The notes under the pieces are model-generated. The model was not told where the DNA came from, made no database searches, and saw only the letters and a program-made list of their open reading frames with translations. This document shows, piece after piece, positions 17,300 through 25,465 of a DNA stretch of 41,774 nucleotides. Source of the stretch: JBGSYJ01 sp041748075 (GTDB lineage Bacteria; Acidobacteriota; Thermoanaerobaculia; Gp7-AA8); NCBI GenBank assembly GCA_041748075.1, contig JBGTDX010000023.1:1-41774 (forward strand). Reading direction: 5' to 3'. The first letter of the stretch is position 1. Every line of letters begins with the position of its first letter. The position numbers were made by a program, and so were the translations under genes.

Positions 17300-17675
17300 T
17301 CGGCCCCGGGTCGCCGGTGATGAGTTGGTGAATTAGTGTGTCATCCTGAGCGAAGCGAAGGATCCACTGAAGTCGTACCGAAATCGCCTCTAGGAAGGGG
17401 ATCCTTCGCTGCGCTCAGGATGACACGACGGTACGTCTGCGCTGGTAGGGGCATAAGAAGCTCGACGCTTGGGCTGGAATTATCGGTCAGATTCTCAGGG
17501 CTTGTCATTCCCGCGAATCCGGTTTATATTGGCGACTCACAATTTTTGGCAAGGGGTGGTTCAGGTTAATGGACACGCCCCATTAGCAGCACCTCCGGCA
17601 TCTTGCCGGAACCTGACGACGACGGCGTAGCGACGACGACCGGAATCGTTATTCCAATTCCAGGGTGAGGGGATC
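17300..17675. other. 376-bp intergenic region with a dispersed hairpin repeat and a structured leader
   Basis: Positions 17338-17426 hold a long hairpin of the dispersed repeat family (listed separately). Closer to the dehydratase gene is a second perfect stem-loop, CCGGCA-TCT-TGCCGG at 17595-17609, then a low-complexity GACGAC-rich stretch at about 17615-17640. AGGGG directly precedes the ATG at 17676. No gene is supported here. Confidence 0.6.
17338..17426. repeat. Dispersed hairpin repeat (family A), copy 1
   Basis: The left arm 17338-17365 begins GTGTCATCCTGAGCGAAGCG; the right arm 17399-17426 is its reverse complement at 27 of 28 positions, with a 33-nt loop. The same arm sequence recurs between 24.4 and 24.5 kb, at 27.1-27.3 kb, at 36.7-36.9 kb and as a partial copy near 41.65 kb. 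The near-perfect arms would form a strong hairpin in RNA of either strand, so it may act as a bidirectional terminator or a REP/MITE-like element. Confidence 0.85.
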
Positions 17676-20039
17676 ATGAACGATACGGCATCGCGGCCGT
17701 ACCGCCTCGCTCTGCGAGGCGCGCAATCGTCGCTCGGACTATTTGCCCGGGGGGCTGCTTGGCTTCAGGCAGCCGGGCTTCCAAGGCCTCCAATGCGCCT
17801 TTTGCAGGCGTTGCTCGACGTCGCTGTTCTCGCGGGCTGCTTCTATCTCGCGTACGCACTTCGGTTTGAATTTGCGATCACGCGGACGGTCGCGGAGCAG
17901 ATGTTTCTCCAGAGCACGTTCGTCGTTCTCCTTCAGGTCACGGTCCTCCGTCTCGTGGGTGCCTACTCTTTCATGTGGCGCTACGTGGGACTTCGGGAGG
18001 TGCGTACCTTCGCCCTGGCCGCGACCCTTTCGGCTCTAGCTCTTCTCGCGCTCCGCCTCAGTCTGCCGGAGACGCTGGCGATGCTCCGCGTGCCGCTGTC
18101 GGTCACCTTGATGGACGCGTTCTTCGGGTTCAGCGCCGTGCTCTGGCTCCGCGTCGCTCGCCGTGTGGTTCACGAAAGCTTCGACCGCACGGGAAGAATG
18201 CAGCGGAGGCGGACCGATTCCGCACCCCTGCTGCCCGTACTGCTCATCGGCGCAGGACAGGCCGGTGTCATGGCGGCAGGGGAGATTCTCCGCCGGGGCG
18301 ACACGAATCTGGACATCAAGGGCTTCGTCGACGACGACCCGTTGAAGCAGGGCCTGTTCATCAATGGCGTCAAGGTCCTCGGCACAACGGCAGACCTGCC
18401 GGCGCTCGTGCGGCAGCTCAAAATCGACCACGTCGTCATCACCATCGCTCAGGCTCCTCCGCAGGAGATCCGGCGGATTGTCGAGATCTGCGCCGCAATT
18501 CCCGTCAAGGCCCGCACGATTCCCGGGCTCTACGAGCTGCTACAGGGACACGTCGAGATCAGCAGAATCCGAAATATCGAAATCGAAGATCTTCTGGGCC
18601 GCGAGCCTGTGAAGCTCGACCTGGACGACATGGCCTCCTTCCTCACGGGAAAGTCGGTCATGGTGACCGGTGCGGGCGGCTCGATCGGCTCCGAGCTCGC
18701 GCGCCAGGTTGCACGGTTTGCCCCGAAGGAGCTGCTCCTGGTTGAGCGGGCCGAGTTCGCACTGTTCGAAATAGAGCGTGAGCTGGGGCAGACCTACTCC
18801 GAGCTTTCCATCGCACCTCTCGTTGCAGACACCGGCGACGACGTGCGGATGCGGAACCTCTTTGCTCGATACCGGCCACAGGTGGTCGTCCACGCGGCTG
18901 CCCACAAGCATGTCCCCATGATGGAGCTACAGCCGTCCGAAGCGATCAAGAACAACGTGCTGACGACCCAGCTTCTCGGGCACATTGCCGGTGAATTCGA
19001 CGCCGAAGCCTTCATCCTCGTCTCGACGGACAAAGCAGTGAACCCGACTTCCGTGATGGGCGCATCCAAGCGGGTCGCCGAGCTCGTCATCCAGGACCTC
19101 TCCCAGCTTCCCCATTACAGCACCAGATTCCTCGGTGTCCGTTTCGGCAACGTCATGGGATCCGCTGGCTCAGTTATTCCCATCTTCCGCAAGCAGATTG
19201 CCGCCGGTGGCCCGGTGACGGTGACGCATCCTGAGATGACCCGCTATTTCATGACCATTCCCGAAGCTGCACAGCTCGTTCTCCAGGCGGGGGCAATCGG
19301 TGAGGGTGGCGAAATTTTCGTCCTCGACATGGGCGAGCCGGTGAAAATCGTCGATCTCGCGCTTCAGATGATCAGGCTGTCGGGTCTCCAGCCGTATGAG
19401 GATATCGACATCTCCTTCTCCGGCATTAGACTCGGTGAAAAGCTTTTTGAAGAGCTGGACAAAGAAGGGGAAACGCTCTCGCGCACGAAGCACCCGAAGA
19501 TCTTCAACGGCAACCTGCGGCCGTATCCGCGCACAGAGCTTCGGCAGTATGTCGAGCGCCTTGAAGCGGCTGCAAGGAAGGGCCTGGACGTGGCCGTGCG
19601 ACAGGCGTTGTCGAGAATGCTGCCGGAAGCGAAGCTCGAAGCGGGAGATCACCCGGAGGAGTTCCCCGACGTTTTGGTGTTCGCGCACGGTCAGGCGAAG
19701 AGAAGATCGGCAGATGGATCCGCCTCAACCGCGAGGATCGCAGCCGACAGCCCCGTCCGCGACGATCAGATGCTTGCCGATCGGAAGACAGCCCTGGCGT
19801 GGACACAGCATGCCCTGGCAGTGATCGAGGACGCTGAACTCGATGAGATGCTCCACCTCGGATCGCGCACGCTTGCGCAGAATCTCTCGTTGATCCCATC
19901 GGCTCGCGTAGCACAGCCGAGGCGCACGGCTGGCGGATCGATGCGTAACGCCGTCGGTCAATCCTGGCCGCAGGATAGAGCGATGGATCTCACCACGCGA
20001 GCTCTGCTTCACTTGAGGCCGGGCGAGACATCGGCTTGA
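17676..20039 (+). CDS. PglF/FlaA1-type UDP-N-acetylglucosamine 4,6-dehydratase, membrane-anchored, with extra C-terminal tail
   Basis: Predicted 787 residues; the family usually has 580-650. Four hydrophobic segments lie in about residues 40-165. A CoA-binding-like domain follows at about 185-300 (LLIGAGQAG near 189). The SDR core starts at about 325 with TGAGGSIG at 331-338 and has the family's catalytic set TDK at 451-453 and Met461-x3-Lys465 in place of the usual Tyr-x3-Lys. The core ends near 655; the remaining 130 residues have no family counterpart that I recognise. The reaction is NAD-dependent conversion of UDP-HexNAc to the 4-keto-6-deoxy sugar, which feeds the aminotransferase upstream. 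ATG 17676 follows AGGGG with a rather short spacing. Confidence 0.93.
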   Translation: MNDTASRPYRLALRGAQSSLGLFARGAAWLQAAGLPRPPMRLLQALLDVAVLAGCFYLAYALRFEFAITRTVAEQMFLQSTFVVLLQVTVLRLVGAYSFMWRYVGLREVRTFALAATLSALALLALRLSLPETLAMLRVPLSVTLMDAFFGFSAVLWLRVARRVVHESFDRTGRMQRRRTDSAPLLPVLLIGAGQAGVMAAGEILRRGDTNLDIKGFVDDDPLKQGLFINGVKVLGTTADLPALVRQLKIDHVVITIAQAPPQEIRRIVEICAAIPVKARTIPGLYELLQGHVEISRIRNIEIEDLLGREPVKLDLDDMASFLTGKSVMVTGAGGSIGSELARQVARFAPKELLLVERAEFALFEIERELGQTYSELSIAPLVADTGDDVRMRNLFARYRPQVVVHAAAHKHVPMMELQPSEAIKNNVLTTQLLGHIAGEFDAEAFILVSTDKAVNPTSVMGASKRVAELVIQDLSQLPHYSTRFLGVRFGNVMGSAGSVIPIFRKQIAAGGPVTVTHPEMTRYFMTIPEAAQLVLQAGAIGEGGEIFVLDMGEPVKIVDLALQMIRLSGLQPYEDIDISFSGIRLGEKLFEELDKEGETLSRTKHPKIFNGNLRPYPRTELRQYVERLEAAARKGLDVAVRQALSRMLPEAKLEAGDHPEEFPDVLVFAHGQAKRRSADGSASTARIAADSPVRDDQMLADRKTALAWTQHALAVIEDAELDEMLHLGSRTLAQNLSLIPSARVAQPRRTAGGSMRNAVGQSWPQDRAMDLTTRALLHLRPGETSA

Positions 20040-20706
20040 AGGTCGTCGTGACAGGCGCTCGCCCCGGGCTCTGCCCGGAGGACTTCGTTCATGCGAAAAT
20101 CTTGCGTGGCCGCGAAGGCGCCGCCACAGGAAGATCATTCCTTCAGGCTGTAGCGACCGCCTTCGCGGCCGCTTGATTCCTGCCTGGATCGATCGACCCC
20201 GGGCGGAGCTCGGGGCCACTGCTGTTGAGCGCGCCTTCGCGCGCTCTGGCATCGGCGGCGAACGGAGGCGAGTGTGCGAACGCCTCTGCGCTGTTGACGC
20301 CATTGGGGCAGAGCCCGGGGCTAGACTGTCCGGCGCGCGCAGCGCGCGCCCGATCCTCGTTCATCTTTCGCCACGATGATTTGTCAAAGCATTCTACGCA
20401 GGATGACACGCGCTCGTTCGCCGCTTAACTCAGAACCATTGCTCGATCCATGCCGCGATTTCGTTCGCGGATCCTGCCTTCGACGCGGAGAGTGAACATC
20501 GCCGCTCCGATCCTCCGATCGCCGTGTTCGAGTTTGCAGTGGCCATACCTGATGGCTGCGTACCTGGGCCGATACAAGGAACTCCCCCAACCCGCGAACC
20601 TGTCACAGAACCCCAGCAGACGGTCTCGTGGGTACGCGCCAGGGCGATGGGCGACAGCCCCGAACACTAGCACCGGTTGGCCCGACGCCCTAAGCGGGGC
20701 GTCCGT
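20040..20706. other. 667-bp non-coding stretch; left half hairpin-dense, right half without recognisable features
   Basis: Positions 20062-20350 contain nested inverted repeats (listed separately). From 20351 to 20706 I see only a short piece resembling one arm of the dispersed repeat (AGGATGACAC at about 20400-20409) and short open frames without family resemblance or convincing start signals. A decayed gene on the minus strand at 20425-20673 cannot be excluded. Confidence 0.5.
20062..20350. repeat. Nested hairpin cluster, about 290 bp
   Basis: Exact inverted pairs: CCCCGGGCTCTGCCC at 20062-20076 with its complement at 20306-20320 (outer pair); GGCCGCGAAGGCG at 20108-20120 with 20158-20170; GAGCGCGC-CTTC-GCGCGCTC at 20227-20246; GAGGCG at 20265-20270 with 20281-20286; and a 9-bp GC cruciform at 20332-20350. 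The outer arms enclose three inner stems, so the whole could fold into a multi-branched structure. It may be a non-autonomous mobile element or a structured transcript. Confidence 0.6.
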
Positions 20707-21444
20707 TTACCGCTTCTGGCTTGGGTGCGACGGTGACAGTGTAGGACATGGATCCGCCCAGACTGCAGGACCGTATGGAGGGCTTCCCTGTGGGACACCG
20801 GTCGGGAGGCAGAATGGTGGATTTCCAGGGAAAGGATTGGGAGCGCCGTTGGAACCGCGATTTCCGCTGTGAGTCGATACCTGGGTTCCTTTTTTCTCCG
20901 CCGCGGGAGCTTCACTCACCGCTCCGGCGCCTGCGGCAGTTGTCCCCTTCCTGCAACCTCGGTACGACTGCAGGTATCCGGAATCACTCAGAGTCGCGAT
21001 GACTCCCTCGCATTCGAAGCCTGCCGGAATTTTCTGGTCCTTTTGAGTCGAACCTACGATCAACTTCGAAGACGAAACCTCTGGAGGAACCGAGGCAGGC
21101 TGACAGGCGGCCGTGATCGAGATCTCACCGCTGGAAAGCGTCTTCGGGGAGTTGTCCGTGACCGAAGCGATTCGGTAGTGAACGGTTTCTGTGCCACTGG
21201 ATGCACGAGGCAGGACCGCCCAATTGCGCGAGCCCTGACTGCGCATCTCGACGAAGTGCTCACCAACGCCGGCATCAGAACGGAAGTAGACGCGCAGGTT
21301 GTTTGCCATCGCCGCGGTGCCGGTCCAGGTTACGACCGGGTTGTCACCGGGTCGTGCGCATTCAGCCGCGCTAACGGGCGAAGCGGTGATCAGAGTGGCA
21401 GCGGCGAGTGCGGACACAATCAGCGGAATACGTGGGGCGTTCAT
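20707..21444 (-). CDS. Secreted protein of unknown function
   Basis: Predicted 245 residues. A clear Sec signal peptide spans about 1-26 (hydrophobic core IVSALAAATLITA, likely cleavage after PVSA before AECARPG). The mature part has four Cys residues spread along the chain (ECARPG, TAACQPA, FECEGV, RGCRKG) plus two near the C-terminus, so disulfides are possible. The middle resembles a small beta-sandwich in composition; the last 60 residues are rich in Pro, Gly, Ser and Asn and look disordered. The start is well supported: ATG 21444 with AAGGAG about 7 nt upstream. It stands alone, divergent from the downstream membrane-protein gene. I do not recognise a family. Confidence 0.75.
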   Translation of the reverse strand: MNAPRIPLIVSALAAATLITASPVSAAECARPGDNPVVTWTGTAAMANNLRVYFRSDAGVGEHFVEMRSQGSRNWAVLPRASSGTETVHYRIASVTDNSPKTLSSGEISITAACQPASVPPEVSSSKLIVGSTQKDQKIPAGFECEGVIATLSDSGYLQSYRGCRKGTTAAGAGAVSEAPAAEKKGTQVSTHSGNRGSNGAPNPFPGNPPFCLPTGVPQGSPPYGPAVWADPCPTLSPSHPSQKR

Positions 21445-21709
21445 GGGCAGTCTCCTTCTGTAAAGCGTCGCCGAGATCGCGAGTCTATCCTATTGGCTCC
21501 GGGATGGGAAGGGGGATCTTCCTATCTCGGAAACGTGTGATTCTGGAACCATGAACCAGGCTACTGGCGAATCATCCGAGCCGCGCACGGAGCGCAGGCG
21601 GCCCGCCCGCTCCCGATCAATCGCAGAATTCGAATGCGCCACGAAGAATGCGGGCATGGGCCACTCTACGGGAGCGCGGCTGCTATGATCCGCCTGGACT
21701 TTGCTCATA

Positions 21710-24319
21710 ATGACCACTTTGGACCATGCGGAGATGGCCCTCGCAGTTCCCCGGCATCATCCGGCGGCCAGAAGGATCGCCCGCGGTGTTCGCAAACATC
21801 GCGTGGCACTCCTCGTCCTGGTCCTGTTCAACCTGATCTTCTTCTATCCCTCGCTCTTCATGGGACGGGTGATCTCGCCCCTCGACATCCTCTCGCGGTA
21901 CGACCCGTTCGCTACGGTGCGCCCCGCCGAGCCGCAGAACGGCACCCTCAATGACATTGCCACATCCTATCTGACGCTCATGAACATGGTCCGGGCCGAC
22001 CCGGGCTCCTTTCACTGGAACCGCTACGTCGCTGCCGGAATCCCGGGGTTCGGGTCAGCCGGCGCGGCCGTTCTCAGCCCGTTCGTCTTCGTCCCCGTCG
22101 TCCTGCTGCCGTTCTGGCTCTTCTGCACAGGCATCCTTTTCCTCAAGATCAATCTGCCGTTCTATTTCGGCTATCTCTGGCTGCGCGAGGAGCGGCTTGG
22201 GAAAATCCCGGCGGCGGCGGGAGCGATCGCCCTCTCCGGTGCCGGCATCTACGCCGTATGGTGGCTCTGGCCGTCGAGCAATGCGATCGCGCTCTATCCG
22301 GCGCTGCTGCTTCTGGTCGCGCGCCTGATGCACGGAAAGCGTATTTCGATCGCGCTGTCAGGTCTCCTCGCCGTCTCGTTCGCACTGTCGGGCTACGTGG
22401 CGACGATCGCTTACGGCGCGTGGATGGCCCTGCTCTACGCCATCTTTCTCGCTATGCAGCAGAGATCTTTCCCGGGCAGACAACTCGCGAAGACCCTCGC
22501 GGGAGCCGGGATCGGCGCGCTCATCGCCTCTCCATTCATCCTGCCCTTCATCGGATTCCTCCGGCGCACGGGATACCTCGCCGGAAGGGAAAACGTCAGC
22601 AGCGAGCTTTTCTATCCGCTCGAGCATTTCGCCGCCTTTCTCGACCCCTACCGACTCGGCAATCCTGTGGCGAATCTCTGGTACGGCGATGTGCGGCTCG
22701 GTTCCTCGAACAATTTCGTCGAGGCGACGATCTTCGTCGGGATCATGCCGTTGCTCCTGATCGTTCCTGCGCTCTTCAATCGCCGCGGCCGTTCGCGATT
22801 CTTCTGGCTGGCTTTAGGGCTGTTCGTCCTTGGAGGCATGTTCGGCGCGCCGGTGATCAAGTCATTGCTCGACGGCCTGCCGGGGCTTCAGTACTCGCCG
22901 CTTCCCCGTCTGCGATTCCTGCTGCCTGTGTCCGTGGCTTACCTCGCCGCCTGCGGCATAGCGATGTTGATGCGCGCCCTGTCGATCCGTTCCTTCCGCT
23001 ACTCGCGGCCGTTCGCACGACTTGCCGGCGTCGCGTCGGCGCTGGCCATCGGGATTCCGCTCGCGTTCTTCGCGGCCGGCTTTTACCCCTACGTCAATCC
23101 CGCACTCGCGAAGCTTCCCTCGAGTCCGACCGTCGACTTCCTTCAGTCAGCGCAGCAGCAGCCGTTCCGGATCGCGCCGTTCTTTACATATCTCTTACCG
23201 AACTCGTCCGAGTACTACGGACTCGAAGACATCCGGAGCCACTTCAGTTCCGAGGAAAAGTACCGGCGCATCCTGCAACGGATCGATCCCGGCTCGTTCG
23301 GTTCATCCGGGACCGTGATCACCTTCAACTCGTTGAACTTCGATGTCCGGGATCCATTCGTCTCGTTTCTCAATGTCCGCTATCTGGTCGAGCAGCCGTC
23401 GATCGATATCCTGCGATGGGAAGTCGAGAAAGATGCCATCCCGGTCGGCCTGCTCGCGGGAGAGGTCGAAGTTCTTCCGGGCGCAGTCCTTCATCGTGAC
23501 TTCGACGTTCCCGAAGCGTCGGGCATCGAGCTGGCCATCGCCGGGATCGATGCGAAGCCCGCGGATGGTGCGCTCGTGATCTCGCTGCGACGGCCGGGCG
23601 AGAGCGAGCCCGTATATGAGCGGCGTCTCGTCGGCGAAGACCTGCGTATGTCGAAACTCAATCTTCCGCTCCGCGACATTGCCTCTGCGGGTGAGCGACT
23701 GCAGATCGAGGTCGTTTCGCGCGGAGTGCGCGCACGTTTTCTCGGCAGCGAACCCATCGCCGGACAGGATCCGCTCTTTCTCCGATTCACTACCTCGCCC
23801 CTGATCCTCGTACGTGAGGCTGCAGATGGAAGGGTGTTCGAAAACCTGAACGTACTGCCGCGCTACTACCCGGTGTGGGACACACGAACGCTGGAATTCG
23901 AAGCCCTTCTTGCCGACGAAGCGTTCAATCCTGCCATCGAGGCCGTTCTCACAACCCCTCCGTCCGAAACGGTTCGCCAGCTGGCGAGCATCAGTCCGGA
24001 AGCCCGCCGCGCAGCTGTCCGGATTCTCAGCTACACCCCGGGCGCGGACGAAATCGAGACGACCTCGGGCGTGCCGTTCCTCCTGGCATCCTCGGAGAAG
24101 CTCACGCCGGAACTGCGCGTGCTGGTGGACGGCGCGGAAGTCGAGCCGCTCGAAATCAATGGAATGTTCGCCGGAGTGCCGGTTGCTGCAGGCACGCATC
24201 GGGTGATCTTCGAACGACGCATCGGGCGGGGATGGTGGATGCCTGCGATGATCGGCGGGATGTTGCTCGGCGTTGCGGCAGGGTGGGAGTGGAGGAAGAG
24301 AATGACGAATGACGAATGA
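21710..24319 (+). CDS. YfhO-type multi-pass membrane protein (GT-C-like)
   Basis: Predicted 869 residues. After a short basic N-terminus come about a dozen hydrophobic helices to about residue 445, then a large soluble domain of about 400 residues, and a final helix near the C-terminus (WWMPAMIGGMLLGVAAGW). The first ectoloop carries SPLDILSRYDPF and later NDIATSYLTLMN, as in YfhO/GT-C proteins that use lipid-linked sugars; YfhO is linked to glycosylation of lipoteichoic acid in Firmicutes. I prefer ATG 21710 over a TTG at 21701. The last residues (MTNDE) and the stop codon are supplied by the heptamer repeat array that begins at 24304, so the repeat has set the C-terminus. Acceptor and donor are unknown. 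Confidence 0.8.
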   Translation: MTTLDHAEMALAVPRHHPAARRIARGVRKHRVALLVLVLFNLIFFYPSLFMGRVISPLDILSRYDPFATVRPAEPQNGTLNDIATSYLTLMNMVRADPGSFHWNRYVAAGIPGFGSAGAAVLSPFVFVPVVLLPFWLFCTGILFLKINLPFYFGYLWLREERLGKIPAAAGAIALSGAGIYAVWWLWPSSNAIALYPALLLLVARLMHGKRISIALSGLLAVSFALSGYVATIAYGAWMALLYAIFLAMQQRSFPGRQLAKTLAGAGIGALIASPFILPFIGFLRRTGYLAGRENVSSELFYPLEHFAAFLDPYRLGNPVANLWYGDVRLGSSNNFVEATIFVGIMPLLLIVPALFNRRGRSRFFWLALGLFVLGGMFGAPVIKSLLDGLPGLQYSPLPRLRFLLPVSVAYLAACGIAMLMRALSIRSFRYSRPFARLAGVASALAIGIPLAFFAAGFYPYVNPALAKLPSSPTVDFLQSAQQQPFRIAPFFTYLLPNSSEYYGLEDIRSHFSSEEKYRRILQRIDPGSFGSSGTVITFNSLNFDVRDPFVSFLNVRYLVEQPSIDILRWEVEKDAIPVGLLAGEVEVLPGAVLHRDFDVPEASGIELAIAGIDAKPADGALVISLRRPGESEPVYERRLVGEDLRMSKLNLPLRDIASAGERLQIEVVSRGVRARFLGSEPIAGQDPLFLRFTTSPLILVREAADGRVFENLNVLPRYYPVWDTRTLEFEALLADEAFNPAIEAVLTTPPSETVRQLASISPEARRAAVRILSYTPGADEIETTSGVPFLLASSEKLTPELRVLVDGAEVEPLEINGMFAGVPVAAGTHRVIFERRIGRGWWMPAMIGGMLLGVAAGWEWRKRMTNDE

Positions 24320-24401
24320 CGAATGACGAATGACGAGGGACGAATGACGAGGGACGAATGACGAATGACGAATGACGAGGGACGAATGACGAATGACGAA
24401 C
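24304..24401. repeat. Heptamer tandem array (GACGAAT), 14 units
   Basis: Fourteen units of GACGAAT or its variant GACGAGG run without interruption; the last is one base short. The first two units encode the C-terminus and stop codon of the YfhO-type protein. A second array of the same unit lies at 31626-31683. Confidence 0.9.
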
Positions 24402-24430
24402 TTCCCCAAGCGTCAGGAATTTAACGGGCT

Positions 24431-24509
24431 TGTCATCCTGAGCGAAGCGAAGGATCTTCTCGCCGGGACCAAGCGTCACAAGATGATCTTCGCTTCGCTC
24501 AGGATCACA
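24431..24509. repeat. Dispersed hairpin repeat (family A), copy 2
   Basis: The left arm 24431-24458 starts TGTCATCCTGAGCGAAGCGA and the right arm 24480-24509 is its imperfect reverse complement. It sits between the convergent YfhO-type and methyltransferase genes, where a bidirectional terminator would be expected. Confidence 0.8.
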
Positions 24510-24517
24510 CCGCGCGG

Positions 24518-25195
24518 TTACTTCTTCCGCGCGACCAGAATGATCTGGTAGGCGAGGAGGCCTTTCCACAGCTGCGTCACATGTGACAGCAGAGACTCGG
24601 ACGGACGCATGATGGCCTCGGGGATGCGGTTCCCGATCACGAGGCGTACCGGAACGGCCGATCCCCTCGTCTGCACGATCTCGAAGCCGGCCTGCTCGAC
24701 TTCTTCGCGGATCGTGCGCGCTGTGTAAAAACGAAGATGGGTCGAGTCGAGAATTCCCCGATCGCGATAACGAAAGACTCCGAAGAGGAGTCCGAGGCGG
24801 ATGGTGAGGTTTGCGATGTTCGGCACGGAGACGAAGAGATACCCACTATCCGCGAGCGCCTCTCGCGCCACCCTCAGCGCCTGGGCCGGATCGCGAAGGT
24901 GCTCCAGAACGTCGGCCATCACGATCGCGTTCATCTCCGAAGGGAGGCGTGCCACGCGGTCGAGATCGCTGATGACCGCGTGATCGAACCGTTCGGCGAG
25001 GTCACCGATCCGATCGACGTCGAACTCGAATCCGATCGTCCGGTCGAAGTGATGGCGAAGCGCTTCGCCGAGGTGTCCGCCCGATGCACCCAGGTCGAGA
25101 AGCGTGCCGCGATTGCGTGCGAAGCGTTCCACCAGCCCCAGGAGGATCCTGTGGCTGCTGCCGTCGAAATCCTTGAACTGATAGACGTTTGGCAC
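24518..25195 (-). CDS. Class I SAM-dependent methyltransferase
   Basis: Predicted 225 residues. Methyltransf_23/11-type motifs: LLDLGASGGHLGEAL near 32-46 (motif I), GFEFD near 55 (motif II), AIVMADVLEHLRDP near 90-103 (motif IV), and GYLFVSVPN near 117-125. The substrate is not evident; neighbours (YfhO-type protein, RmlA) point to glycan or lipid-linked sugar metabolism, but this is weak. The GTG at 25195 is the only reasonable start for the conserved N-terminus (VPNVYQFKDFDG); no strong ribosome site precedes it. The C-terminal about 30 residues are hydrophobic/basic and could touch the membrane. Confidence 0.85.
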   Translation of the reverse strand: MPNVYQFKDFDGSSHRILLGLVERFARNRGTLLDLGASGGHLGEALRHHFDRTIGFEFDVDRIGDLAERFDHAVISDLDRVARLPSEMNAIVMADVLEHLRDPAQALRVAREALADSGYLFVSVPNIANLTIRLGLLFGVFRYRDRGILDSTHLRFYTARTIREEVEQAGFEIVQTRGSAVPVRLVIGNRIPEAIMRPSESLLSHVTQLWKGLLAYQIILVARKK

Positions 25196-25239
25196 GGGGT
25201 CGGAGGCTACGGGAAGTTCCGGCGGCGGTCAATAAAGCA

Positions 25240-25464
25240 GTTGTGAGTTGTGAGTTCTGAGTTGTGAGTGGATTGAGGGAGGGTGCGGACGGAGCGAGTG
25301 TCGATTCGAGCGGATGTCGCTCCATTTGCTACGCCCCTCACCCGGCGCGCGGAAGCCTCGCGGCCGGCAGATCGTTCGCATTCTCGAACGCCACTCCTCC
25401 GCCGCTGCGGCGGGGAGAGGGATGTTCGGTCCACTCAGAACTCAGAACTCACAACTCACAACTC
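25240..25464. repeat. Composite repeat: inverted heptamer arrays flanking a block of another dispersed repeat
   Basis: The left flank 25240-25267 has four units of GTTGTGA or GTTCTGA. The right flank 25433-25464 has the complementary ACTCAGA/ACTCACA units. Between them, 25331-25351 is identical over 21 bases to 39761-39781, followed by a GGGGAGAGG-type arm at 25412-25420. The arrangement, arrays in inverted orientation around a core, resembles a small mobile or foldback element. Confidence 0.75.
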
Positions 25465-25465
25465 T

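Noticed and set aside
17560..17675. Riboswitch in the leader of the PglF-type gene
   Set aside because: One stem-loop and a GACGAC stretch are present, but no conserved riboswitch core such as GEMM could be recognised.
15377..20039. Complete UDP-diNAc-bacillosamine pathway
   Set aside because: Dehydratase, aminotransferase and phosphoglycosyl transferase are present, but there is no PglD acetyltransferase in the window.
20425..20673. 82-codon minus-strand open frame
   Set aside because: No family resemblance, no signal peptide and no Shine-Dalgarno sequence; kept only as a possible decayed gene in the intergenic description.
22258..23499. 413-codon open frame in another plus-strand frame inside the YfhO-type gene
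   Set aside because: Composition is dominated by Arg, Ala and Pro with no recognisable motif; the overlapping gene has coherent membrane topology.
24304..24401. CRISPR array
   Set aside because: Units are 7 bp and directly adjacent, without 30-bp repeats or spacers, and no cas genes are present.
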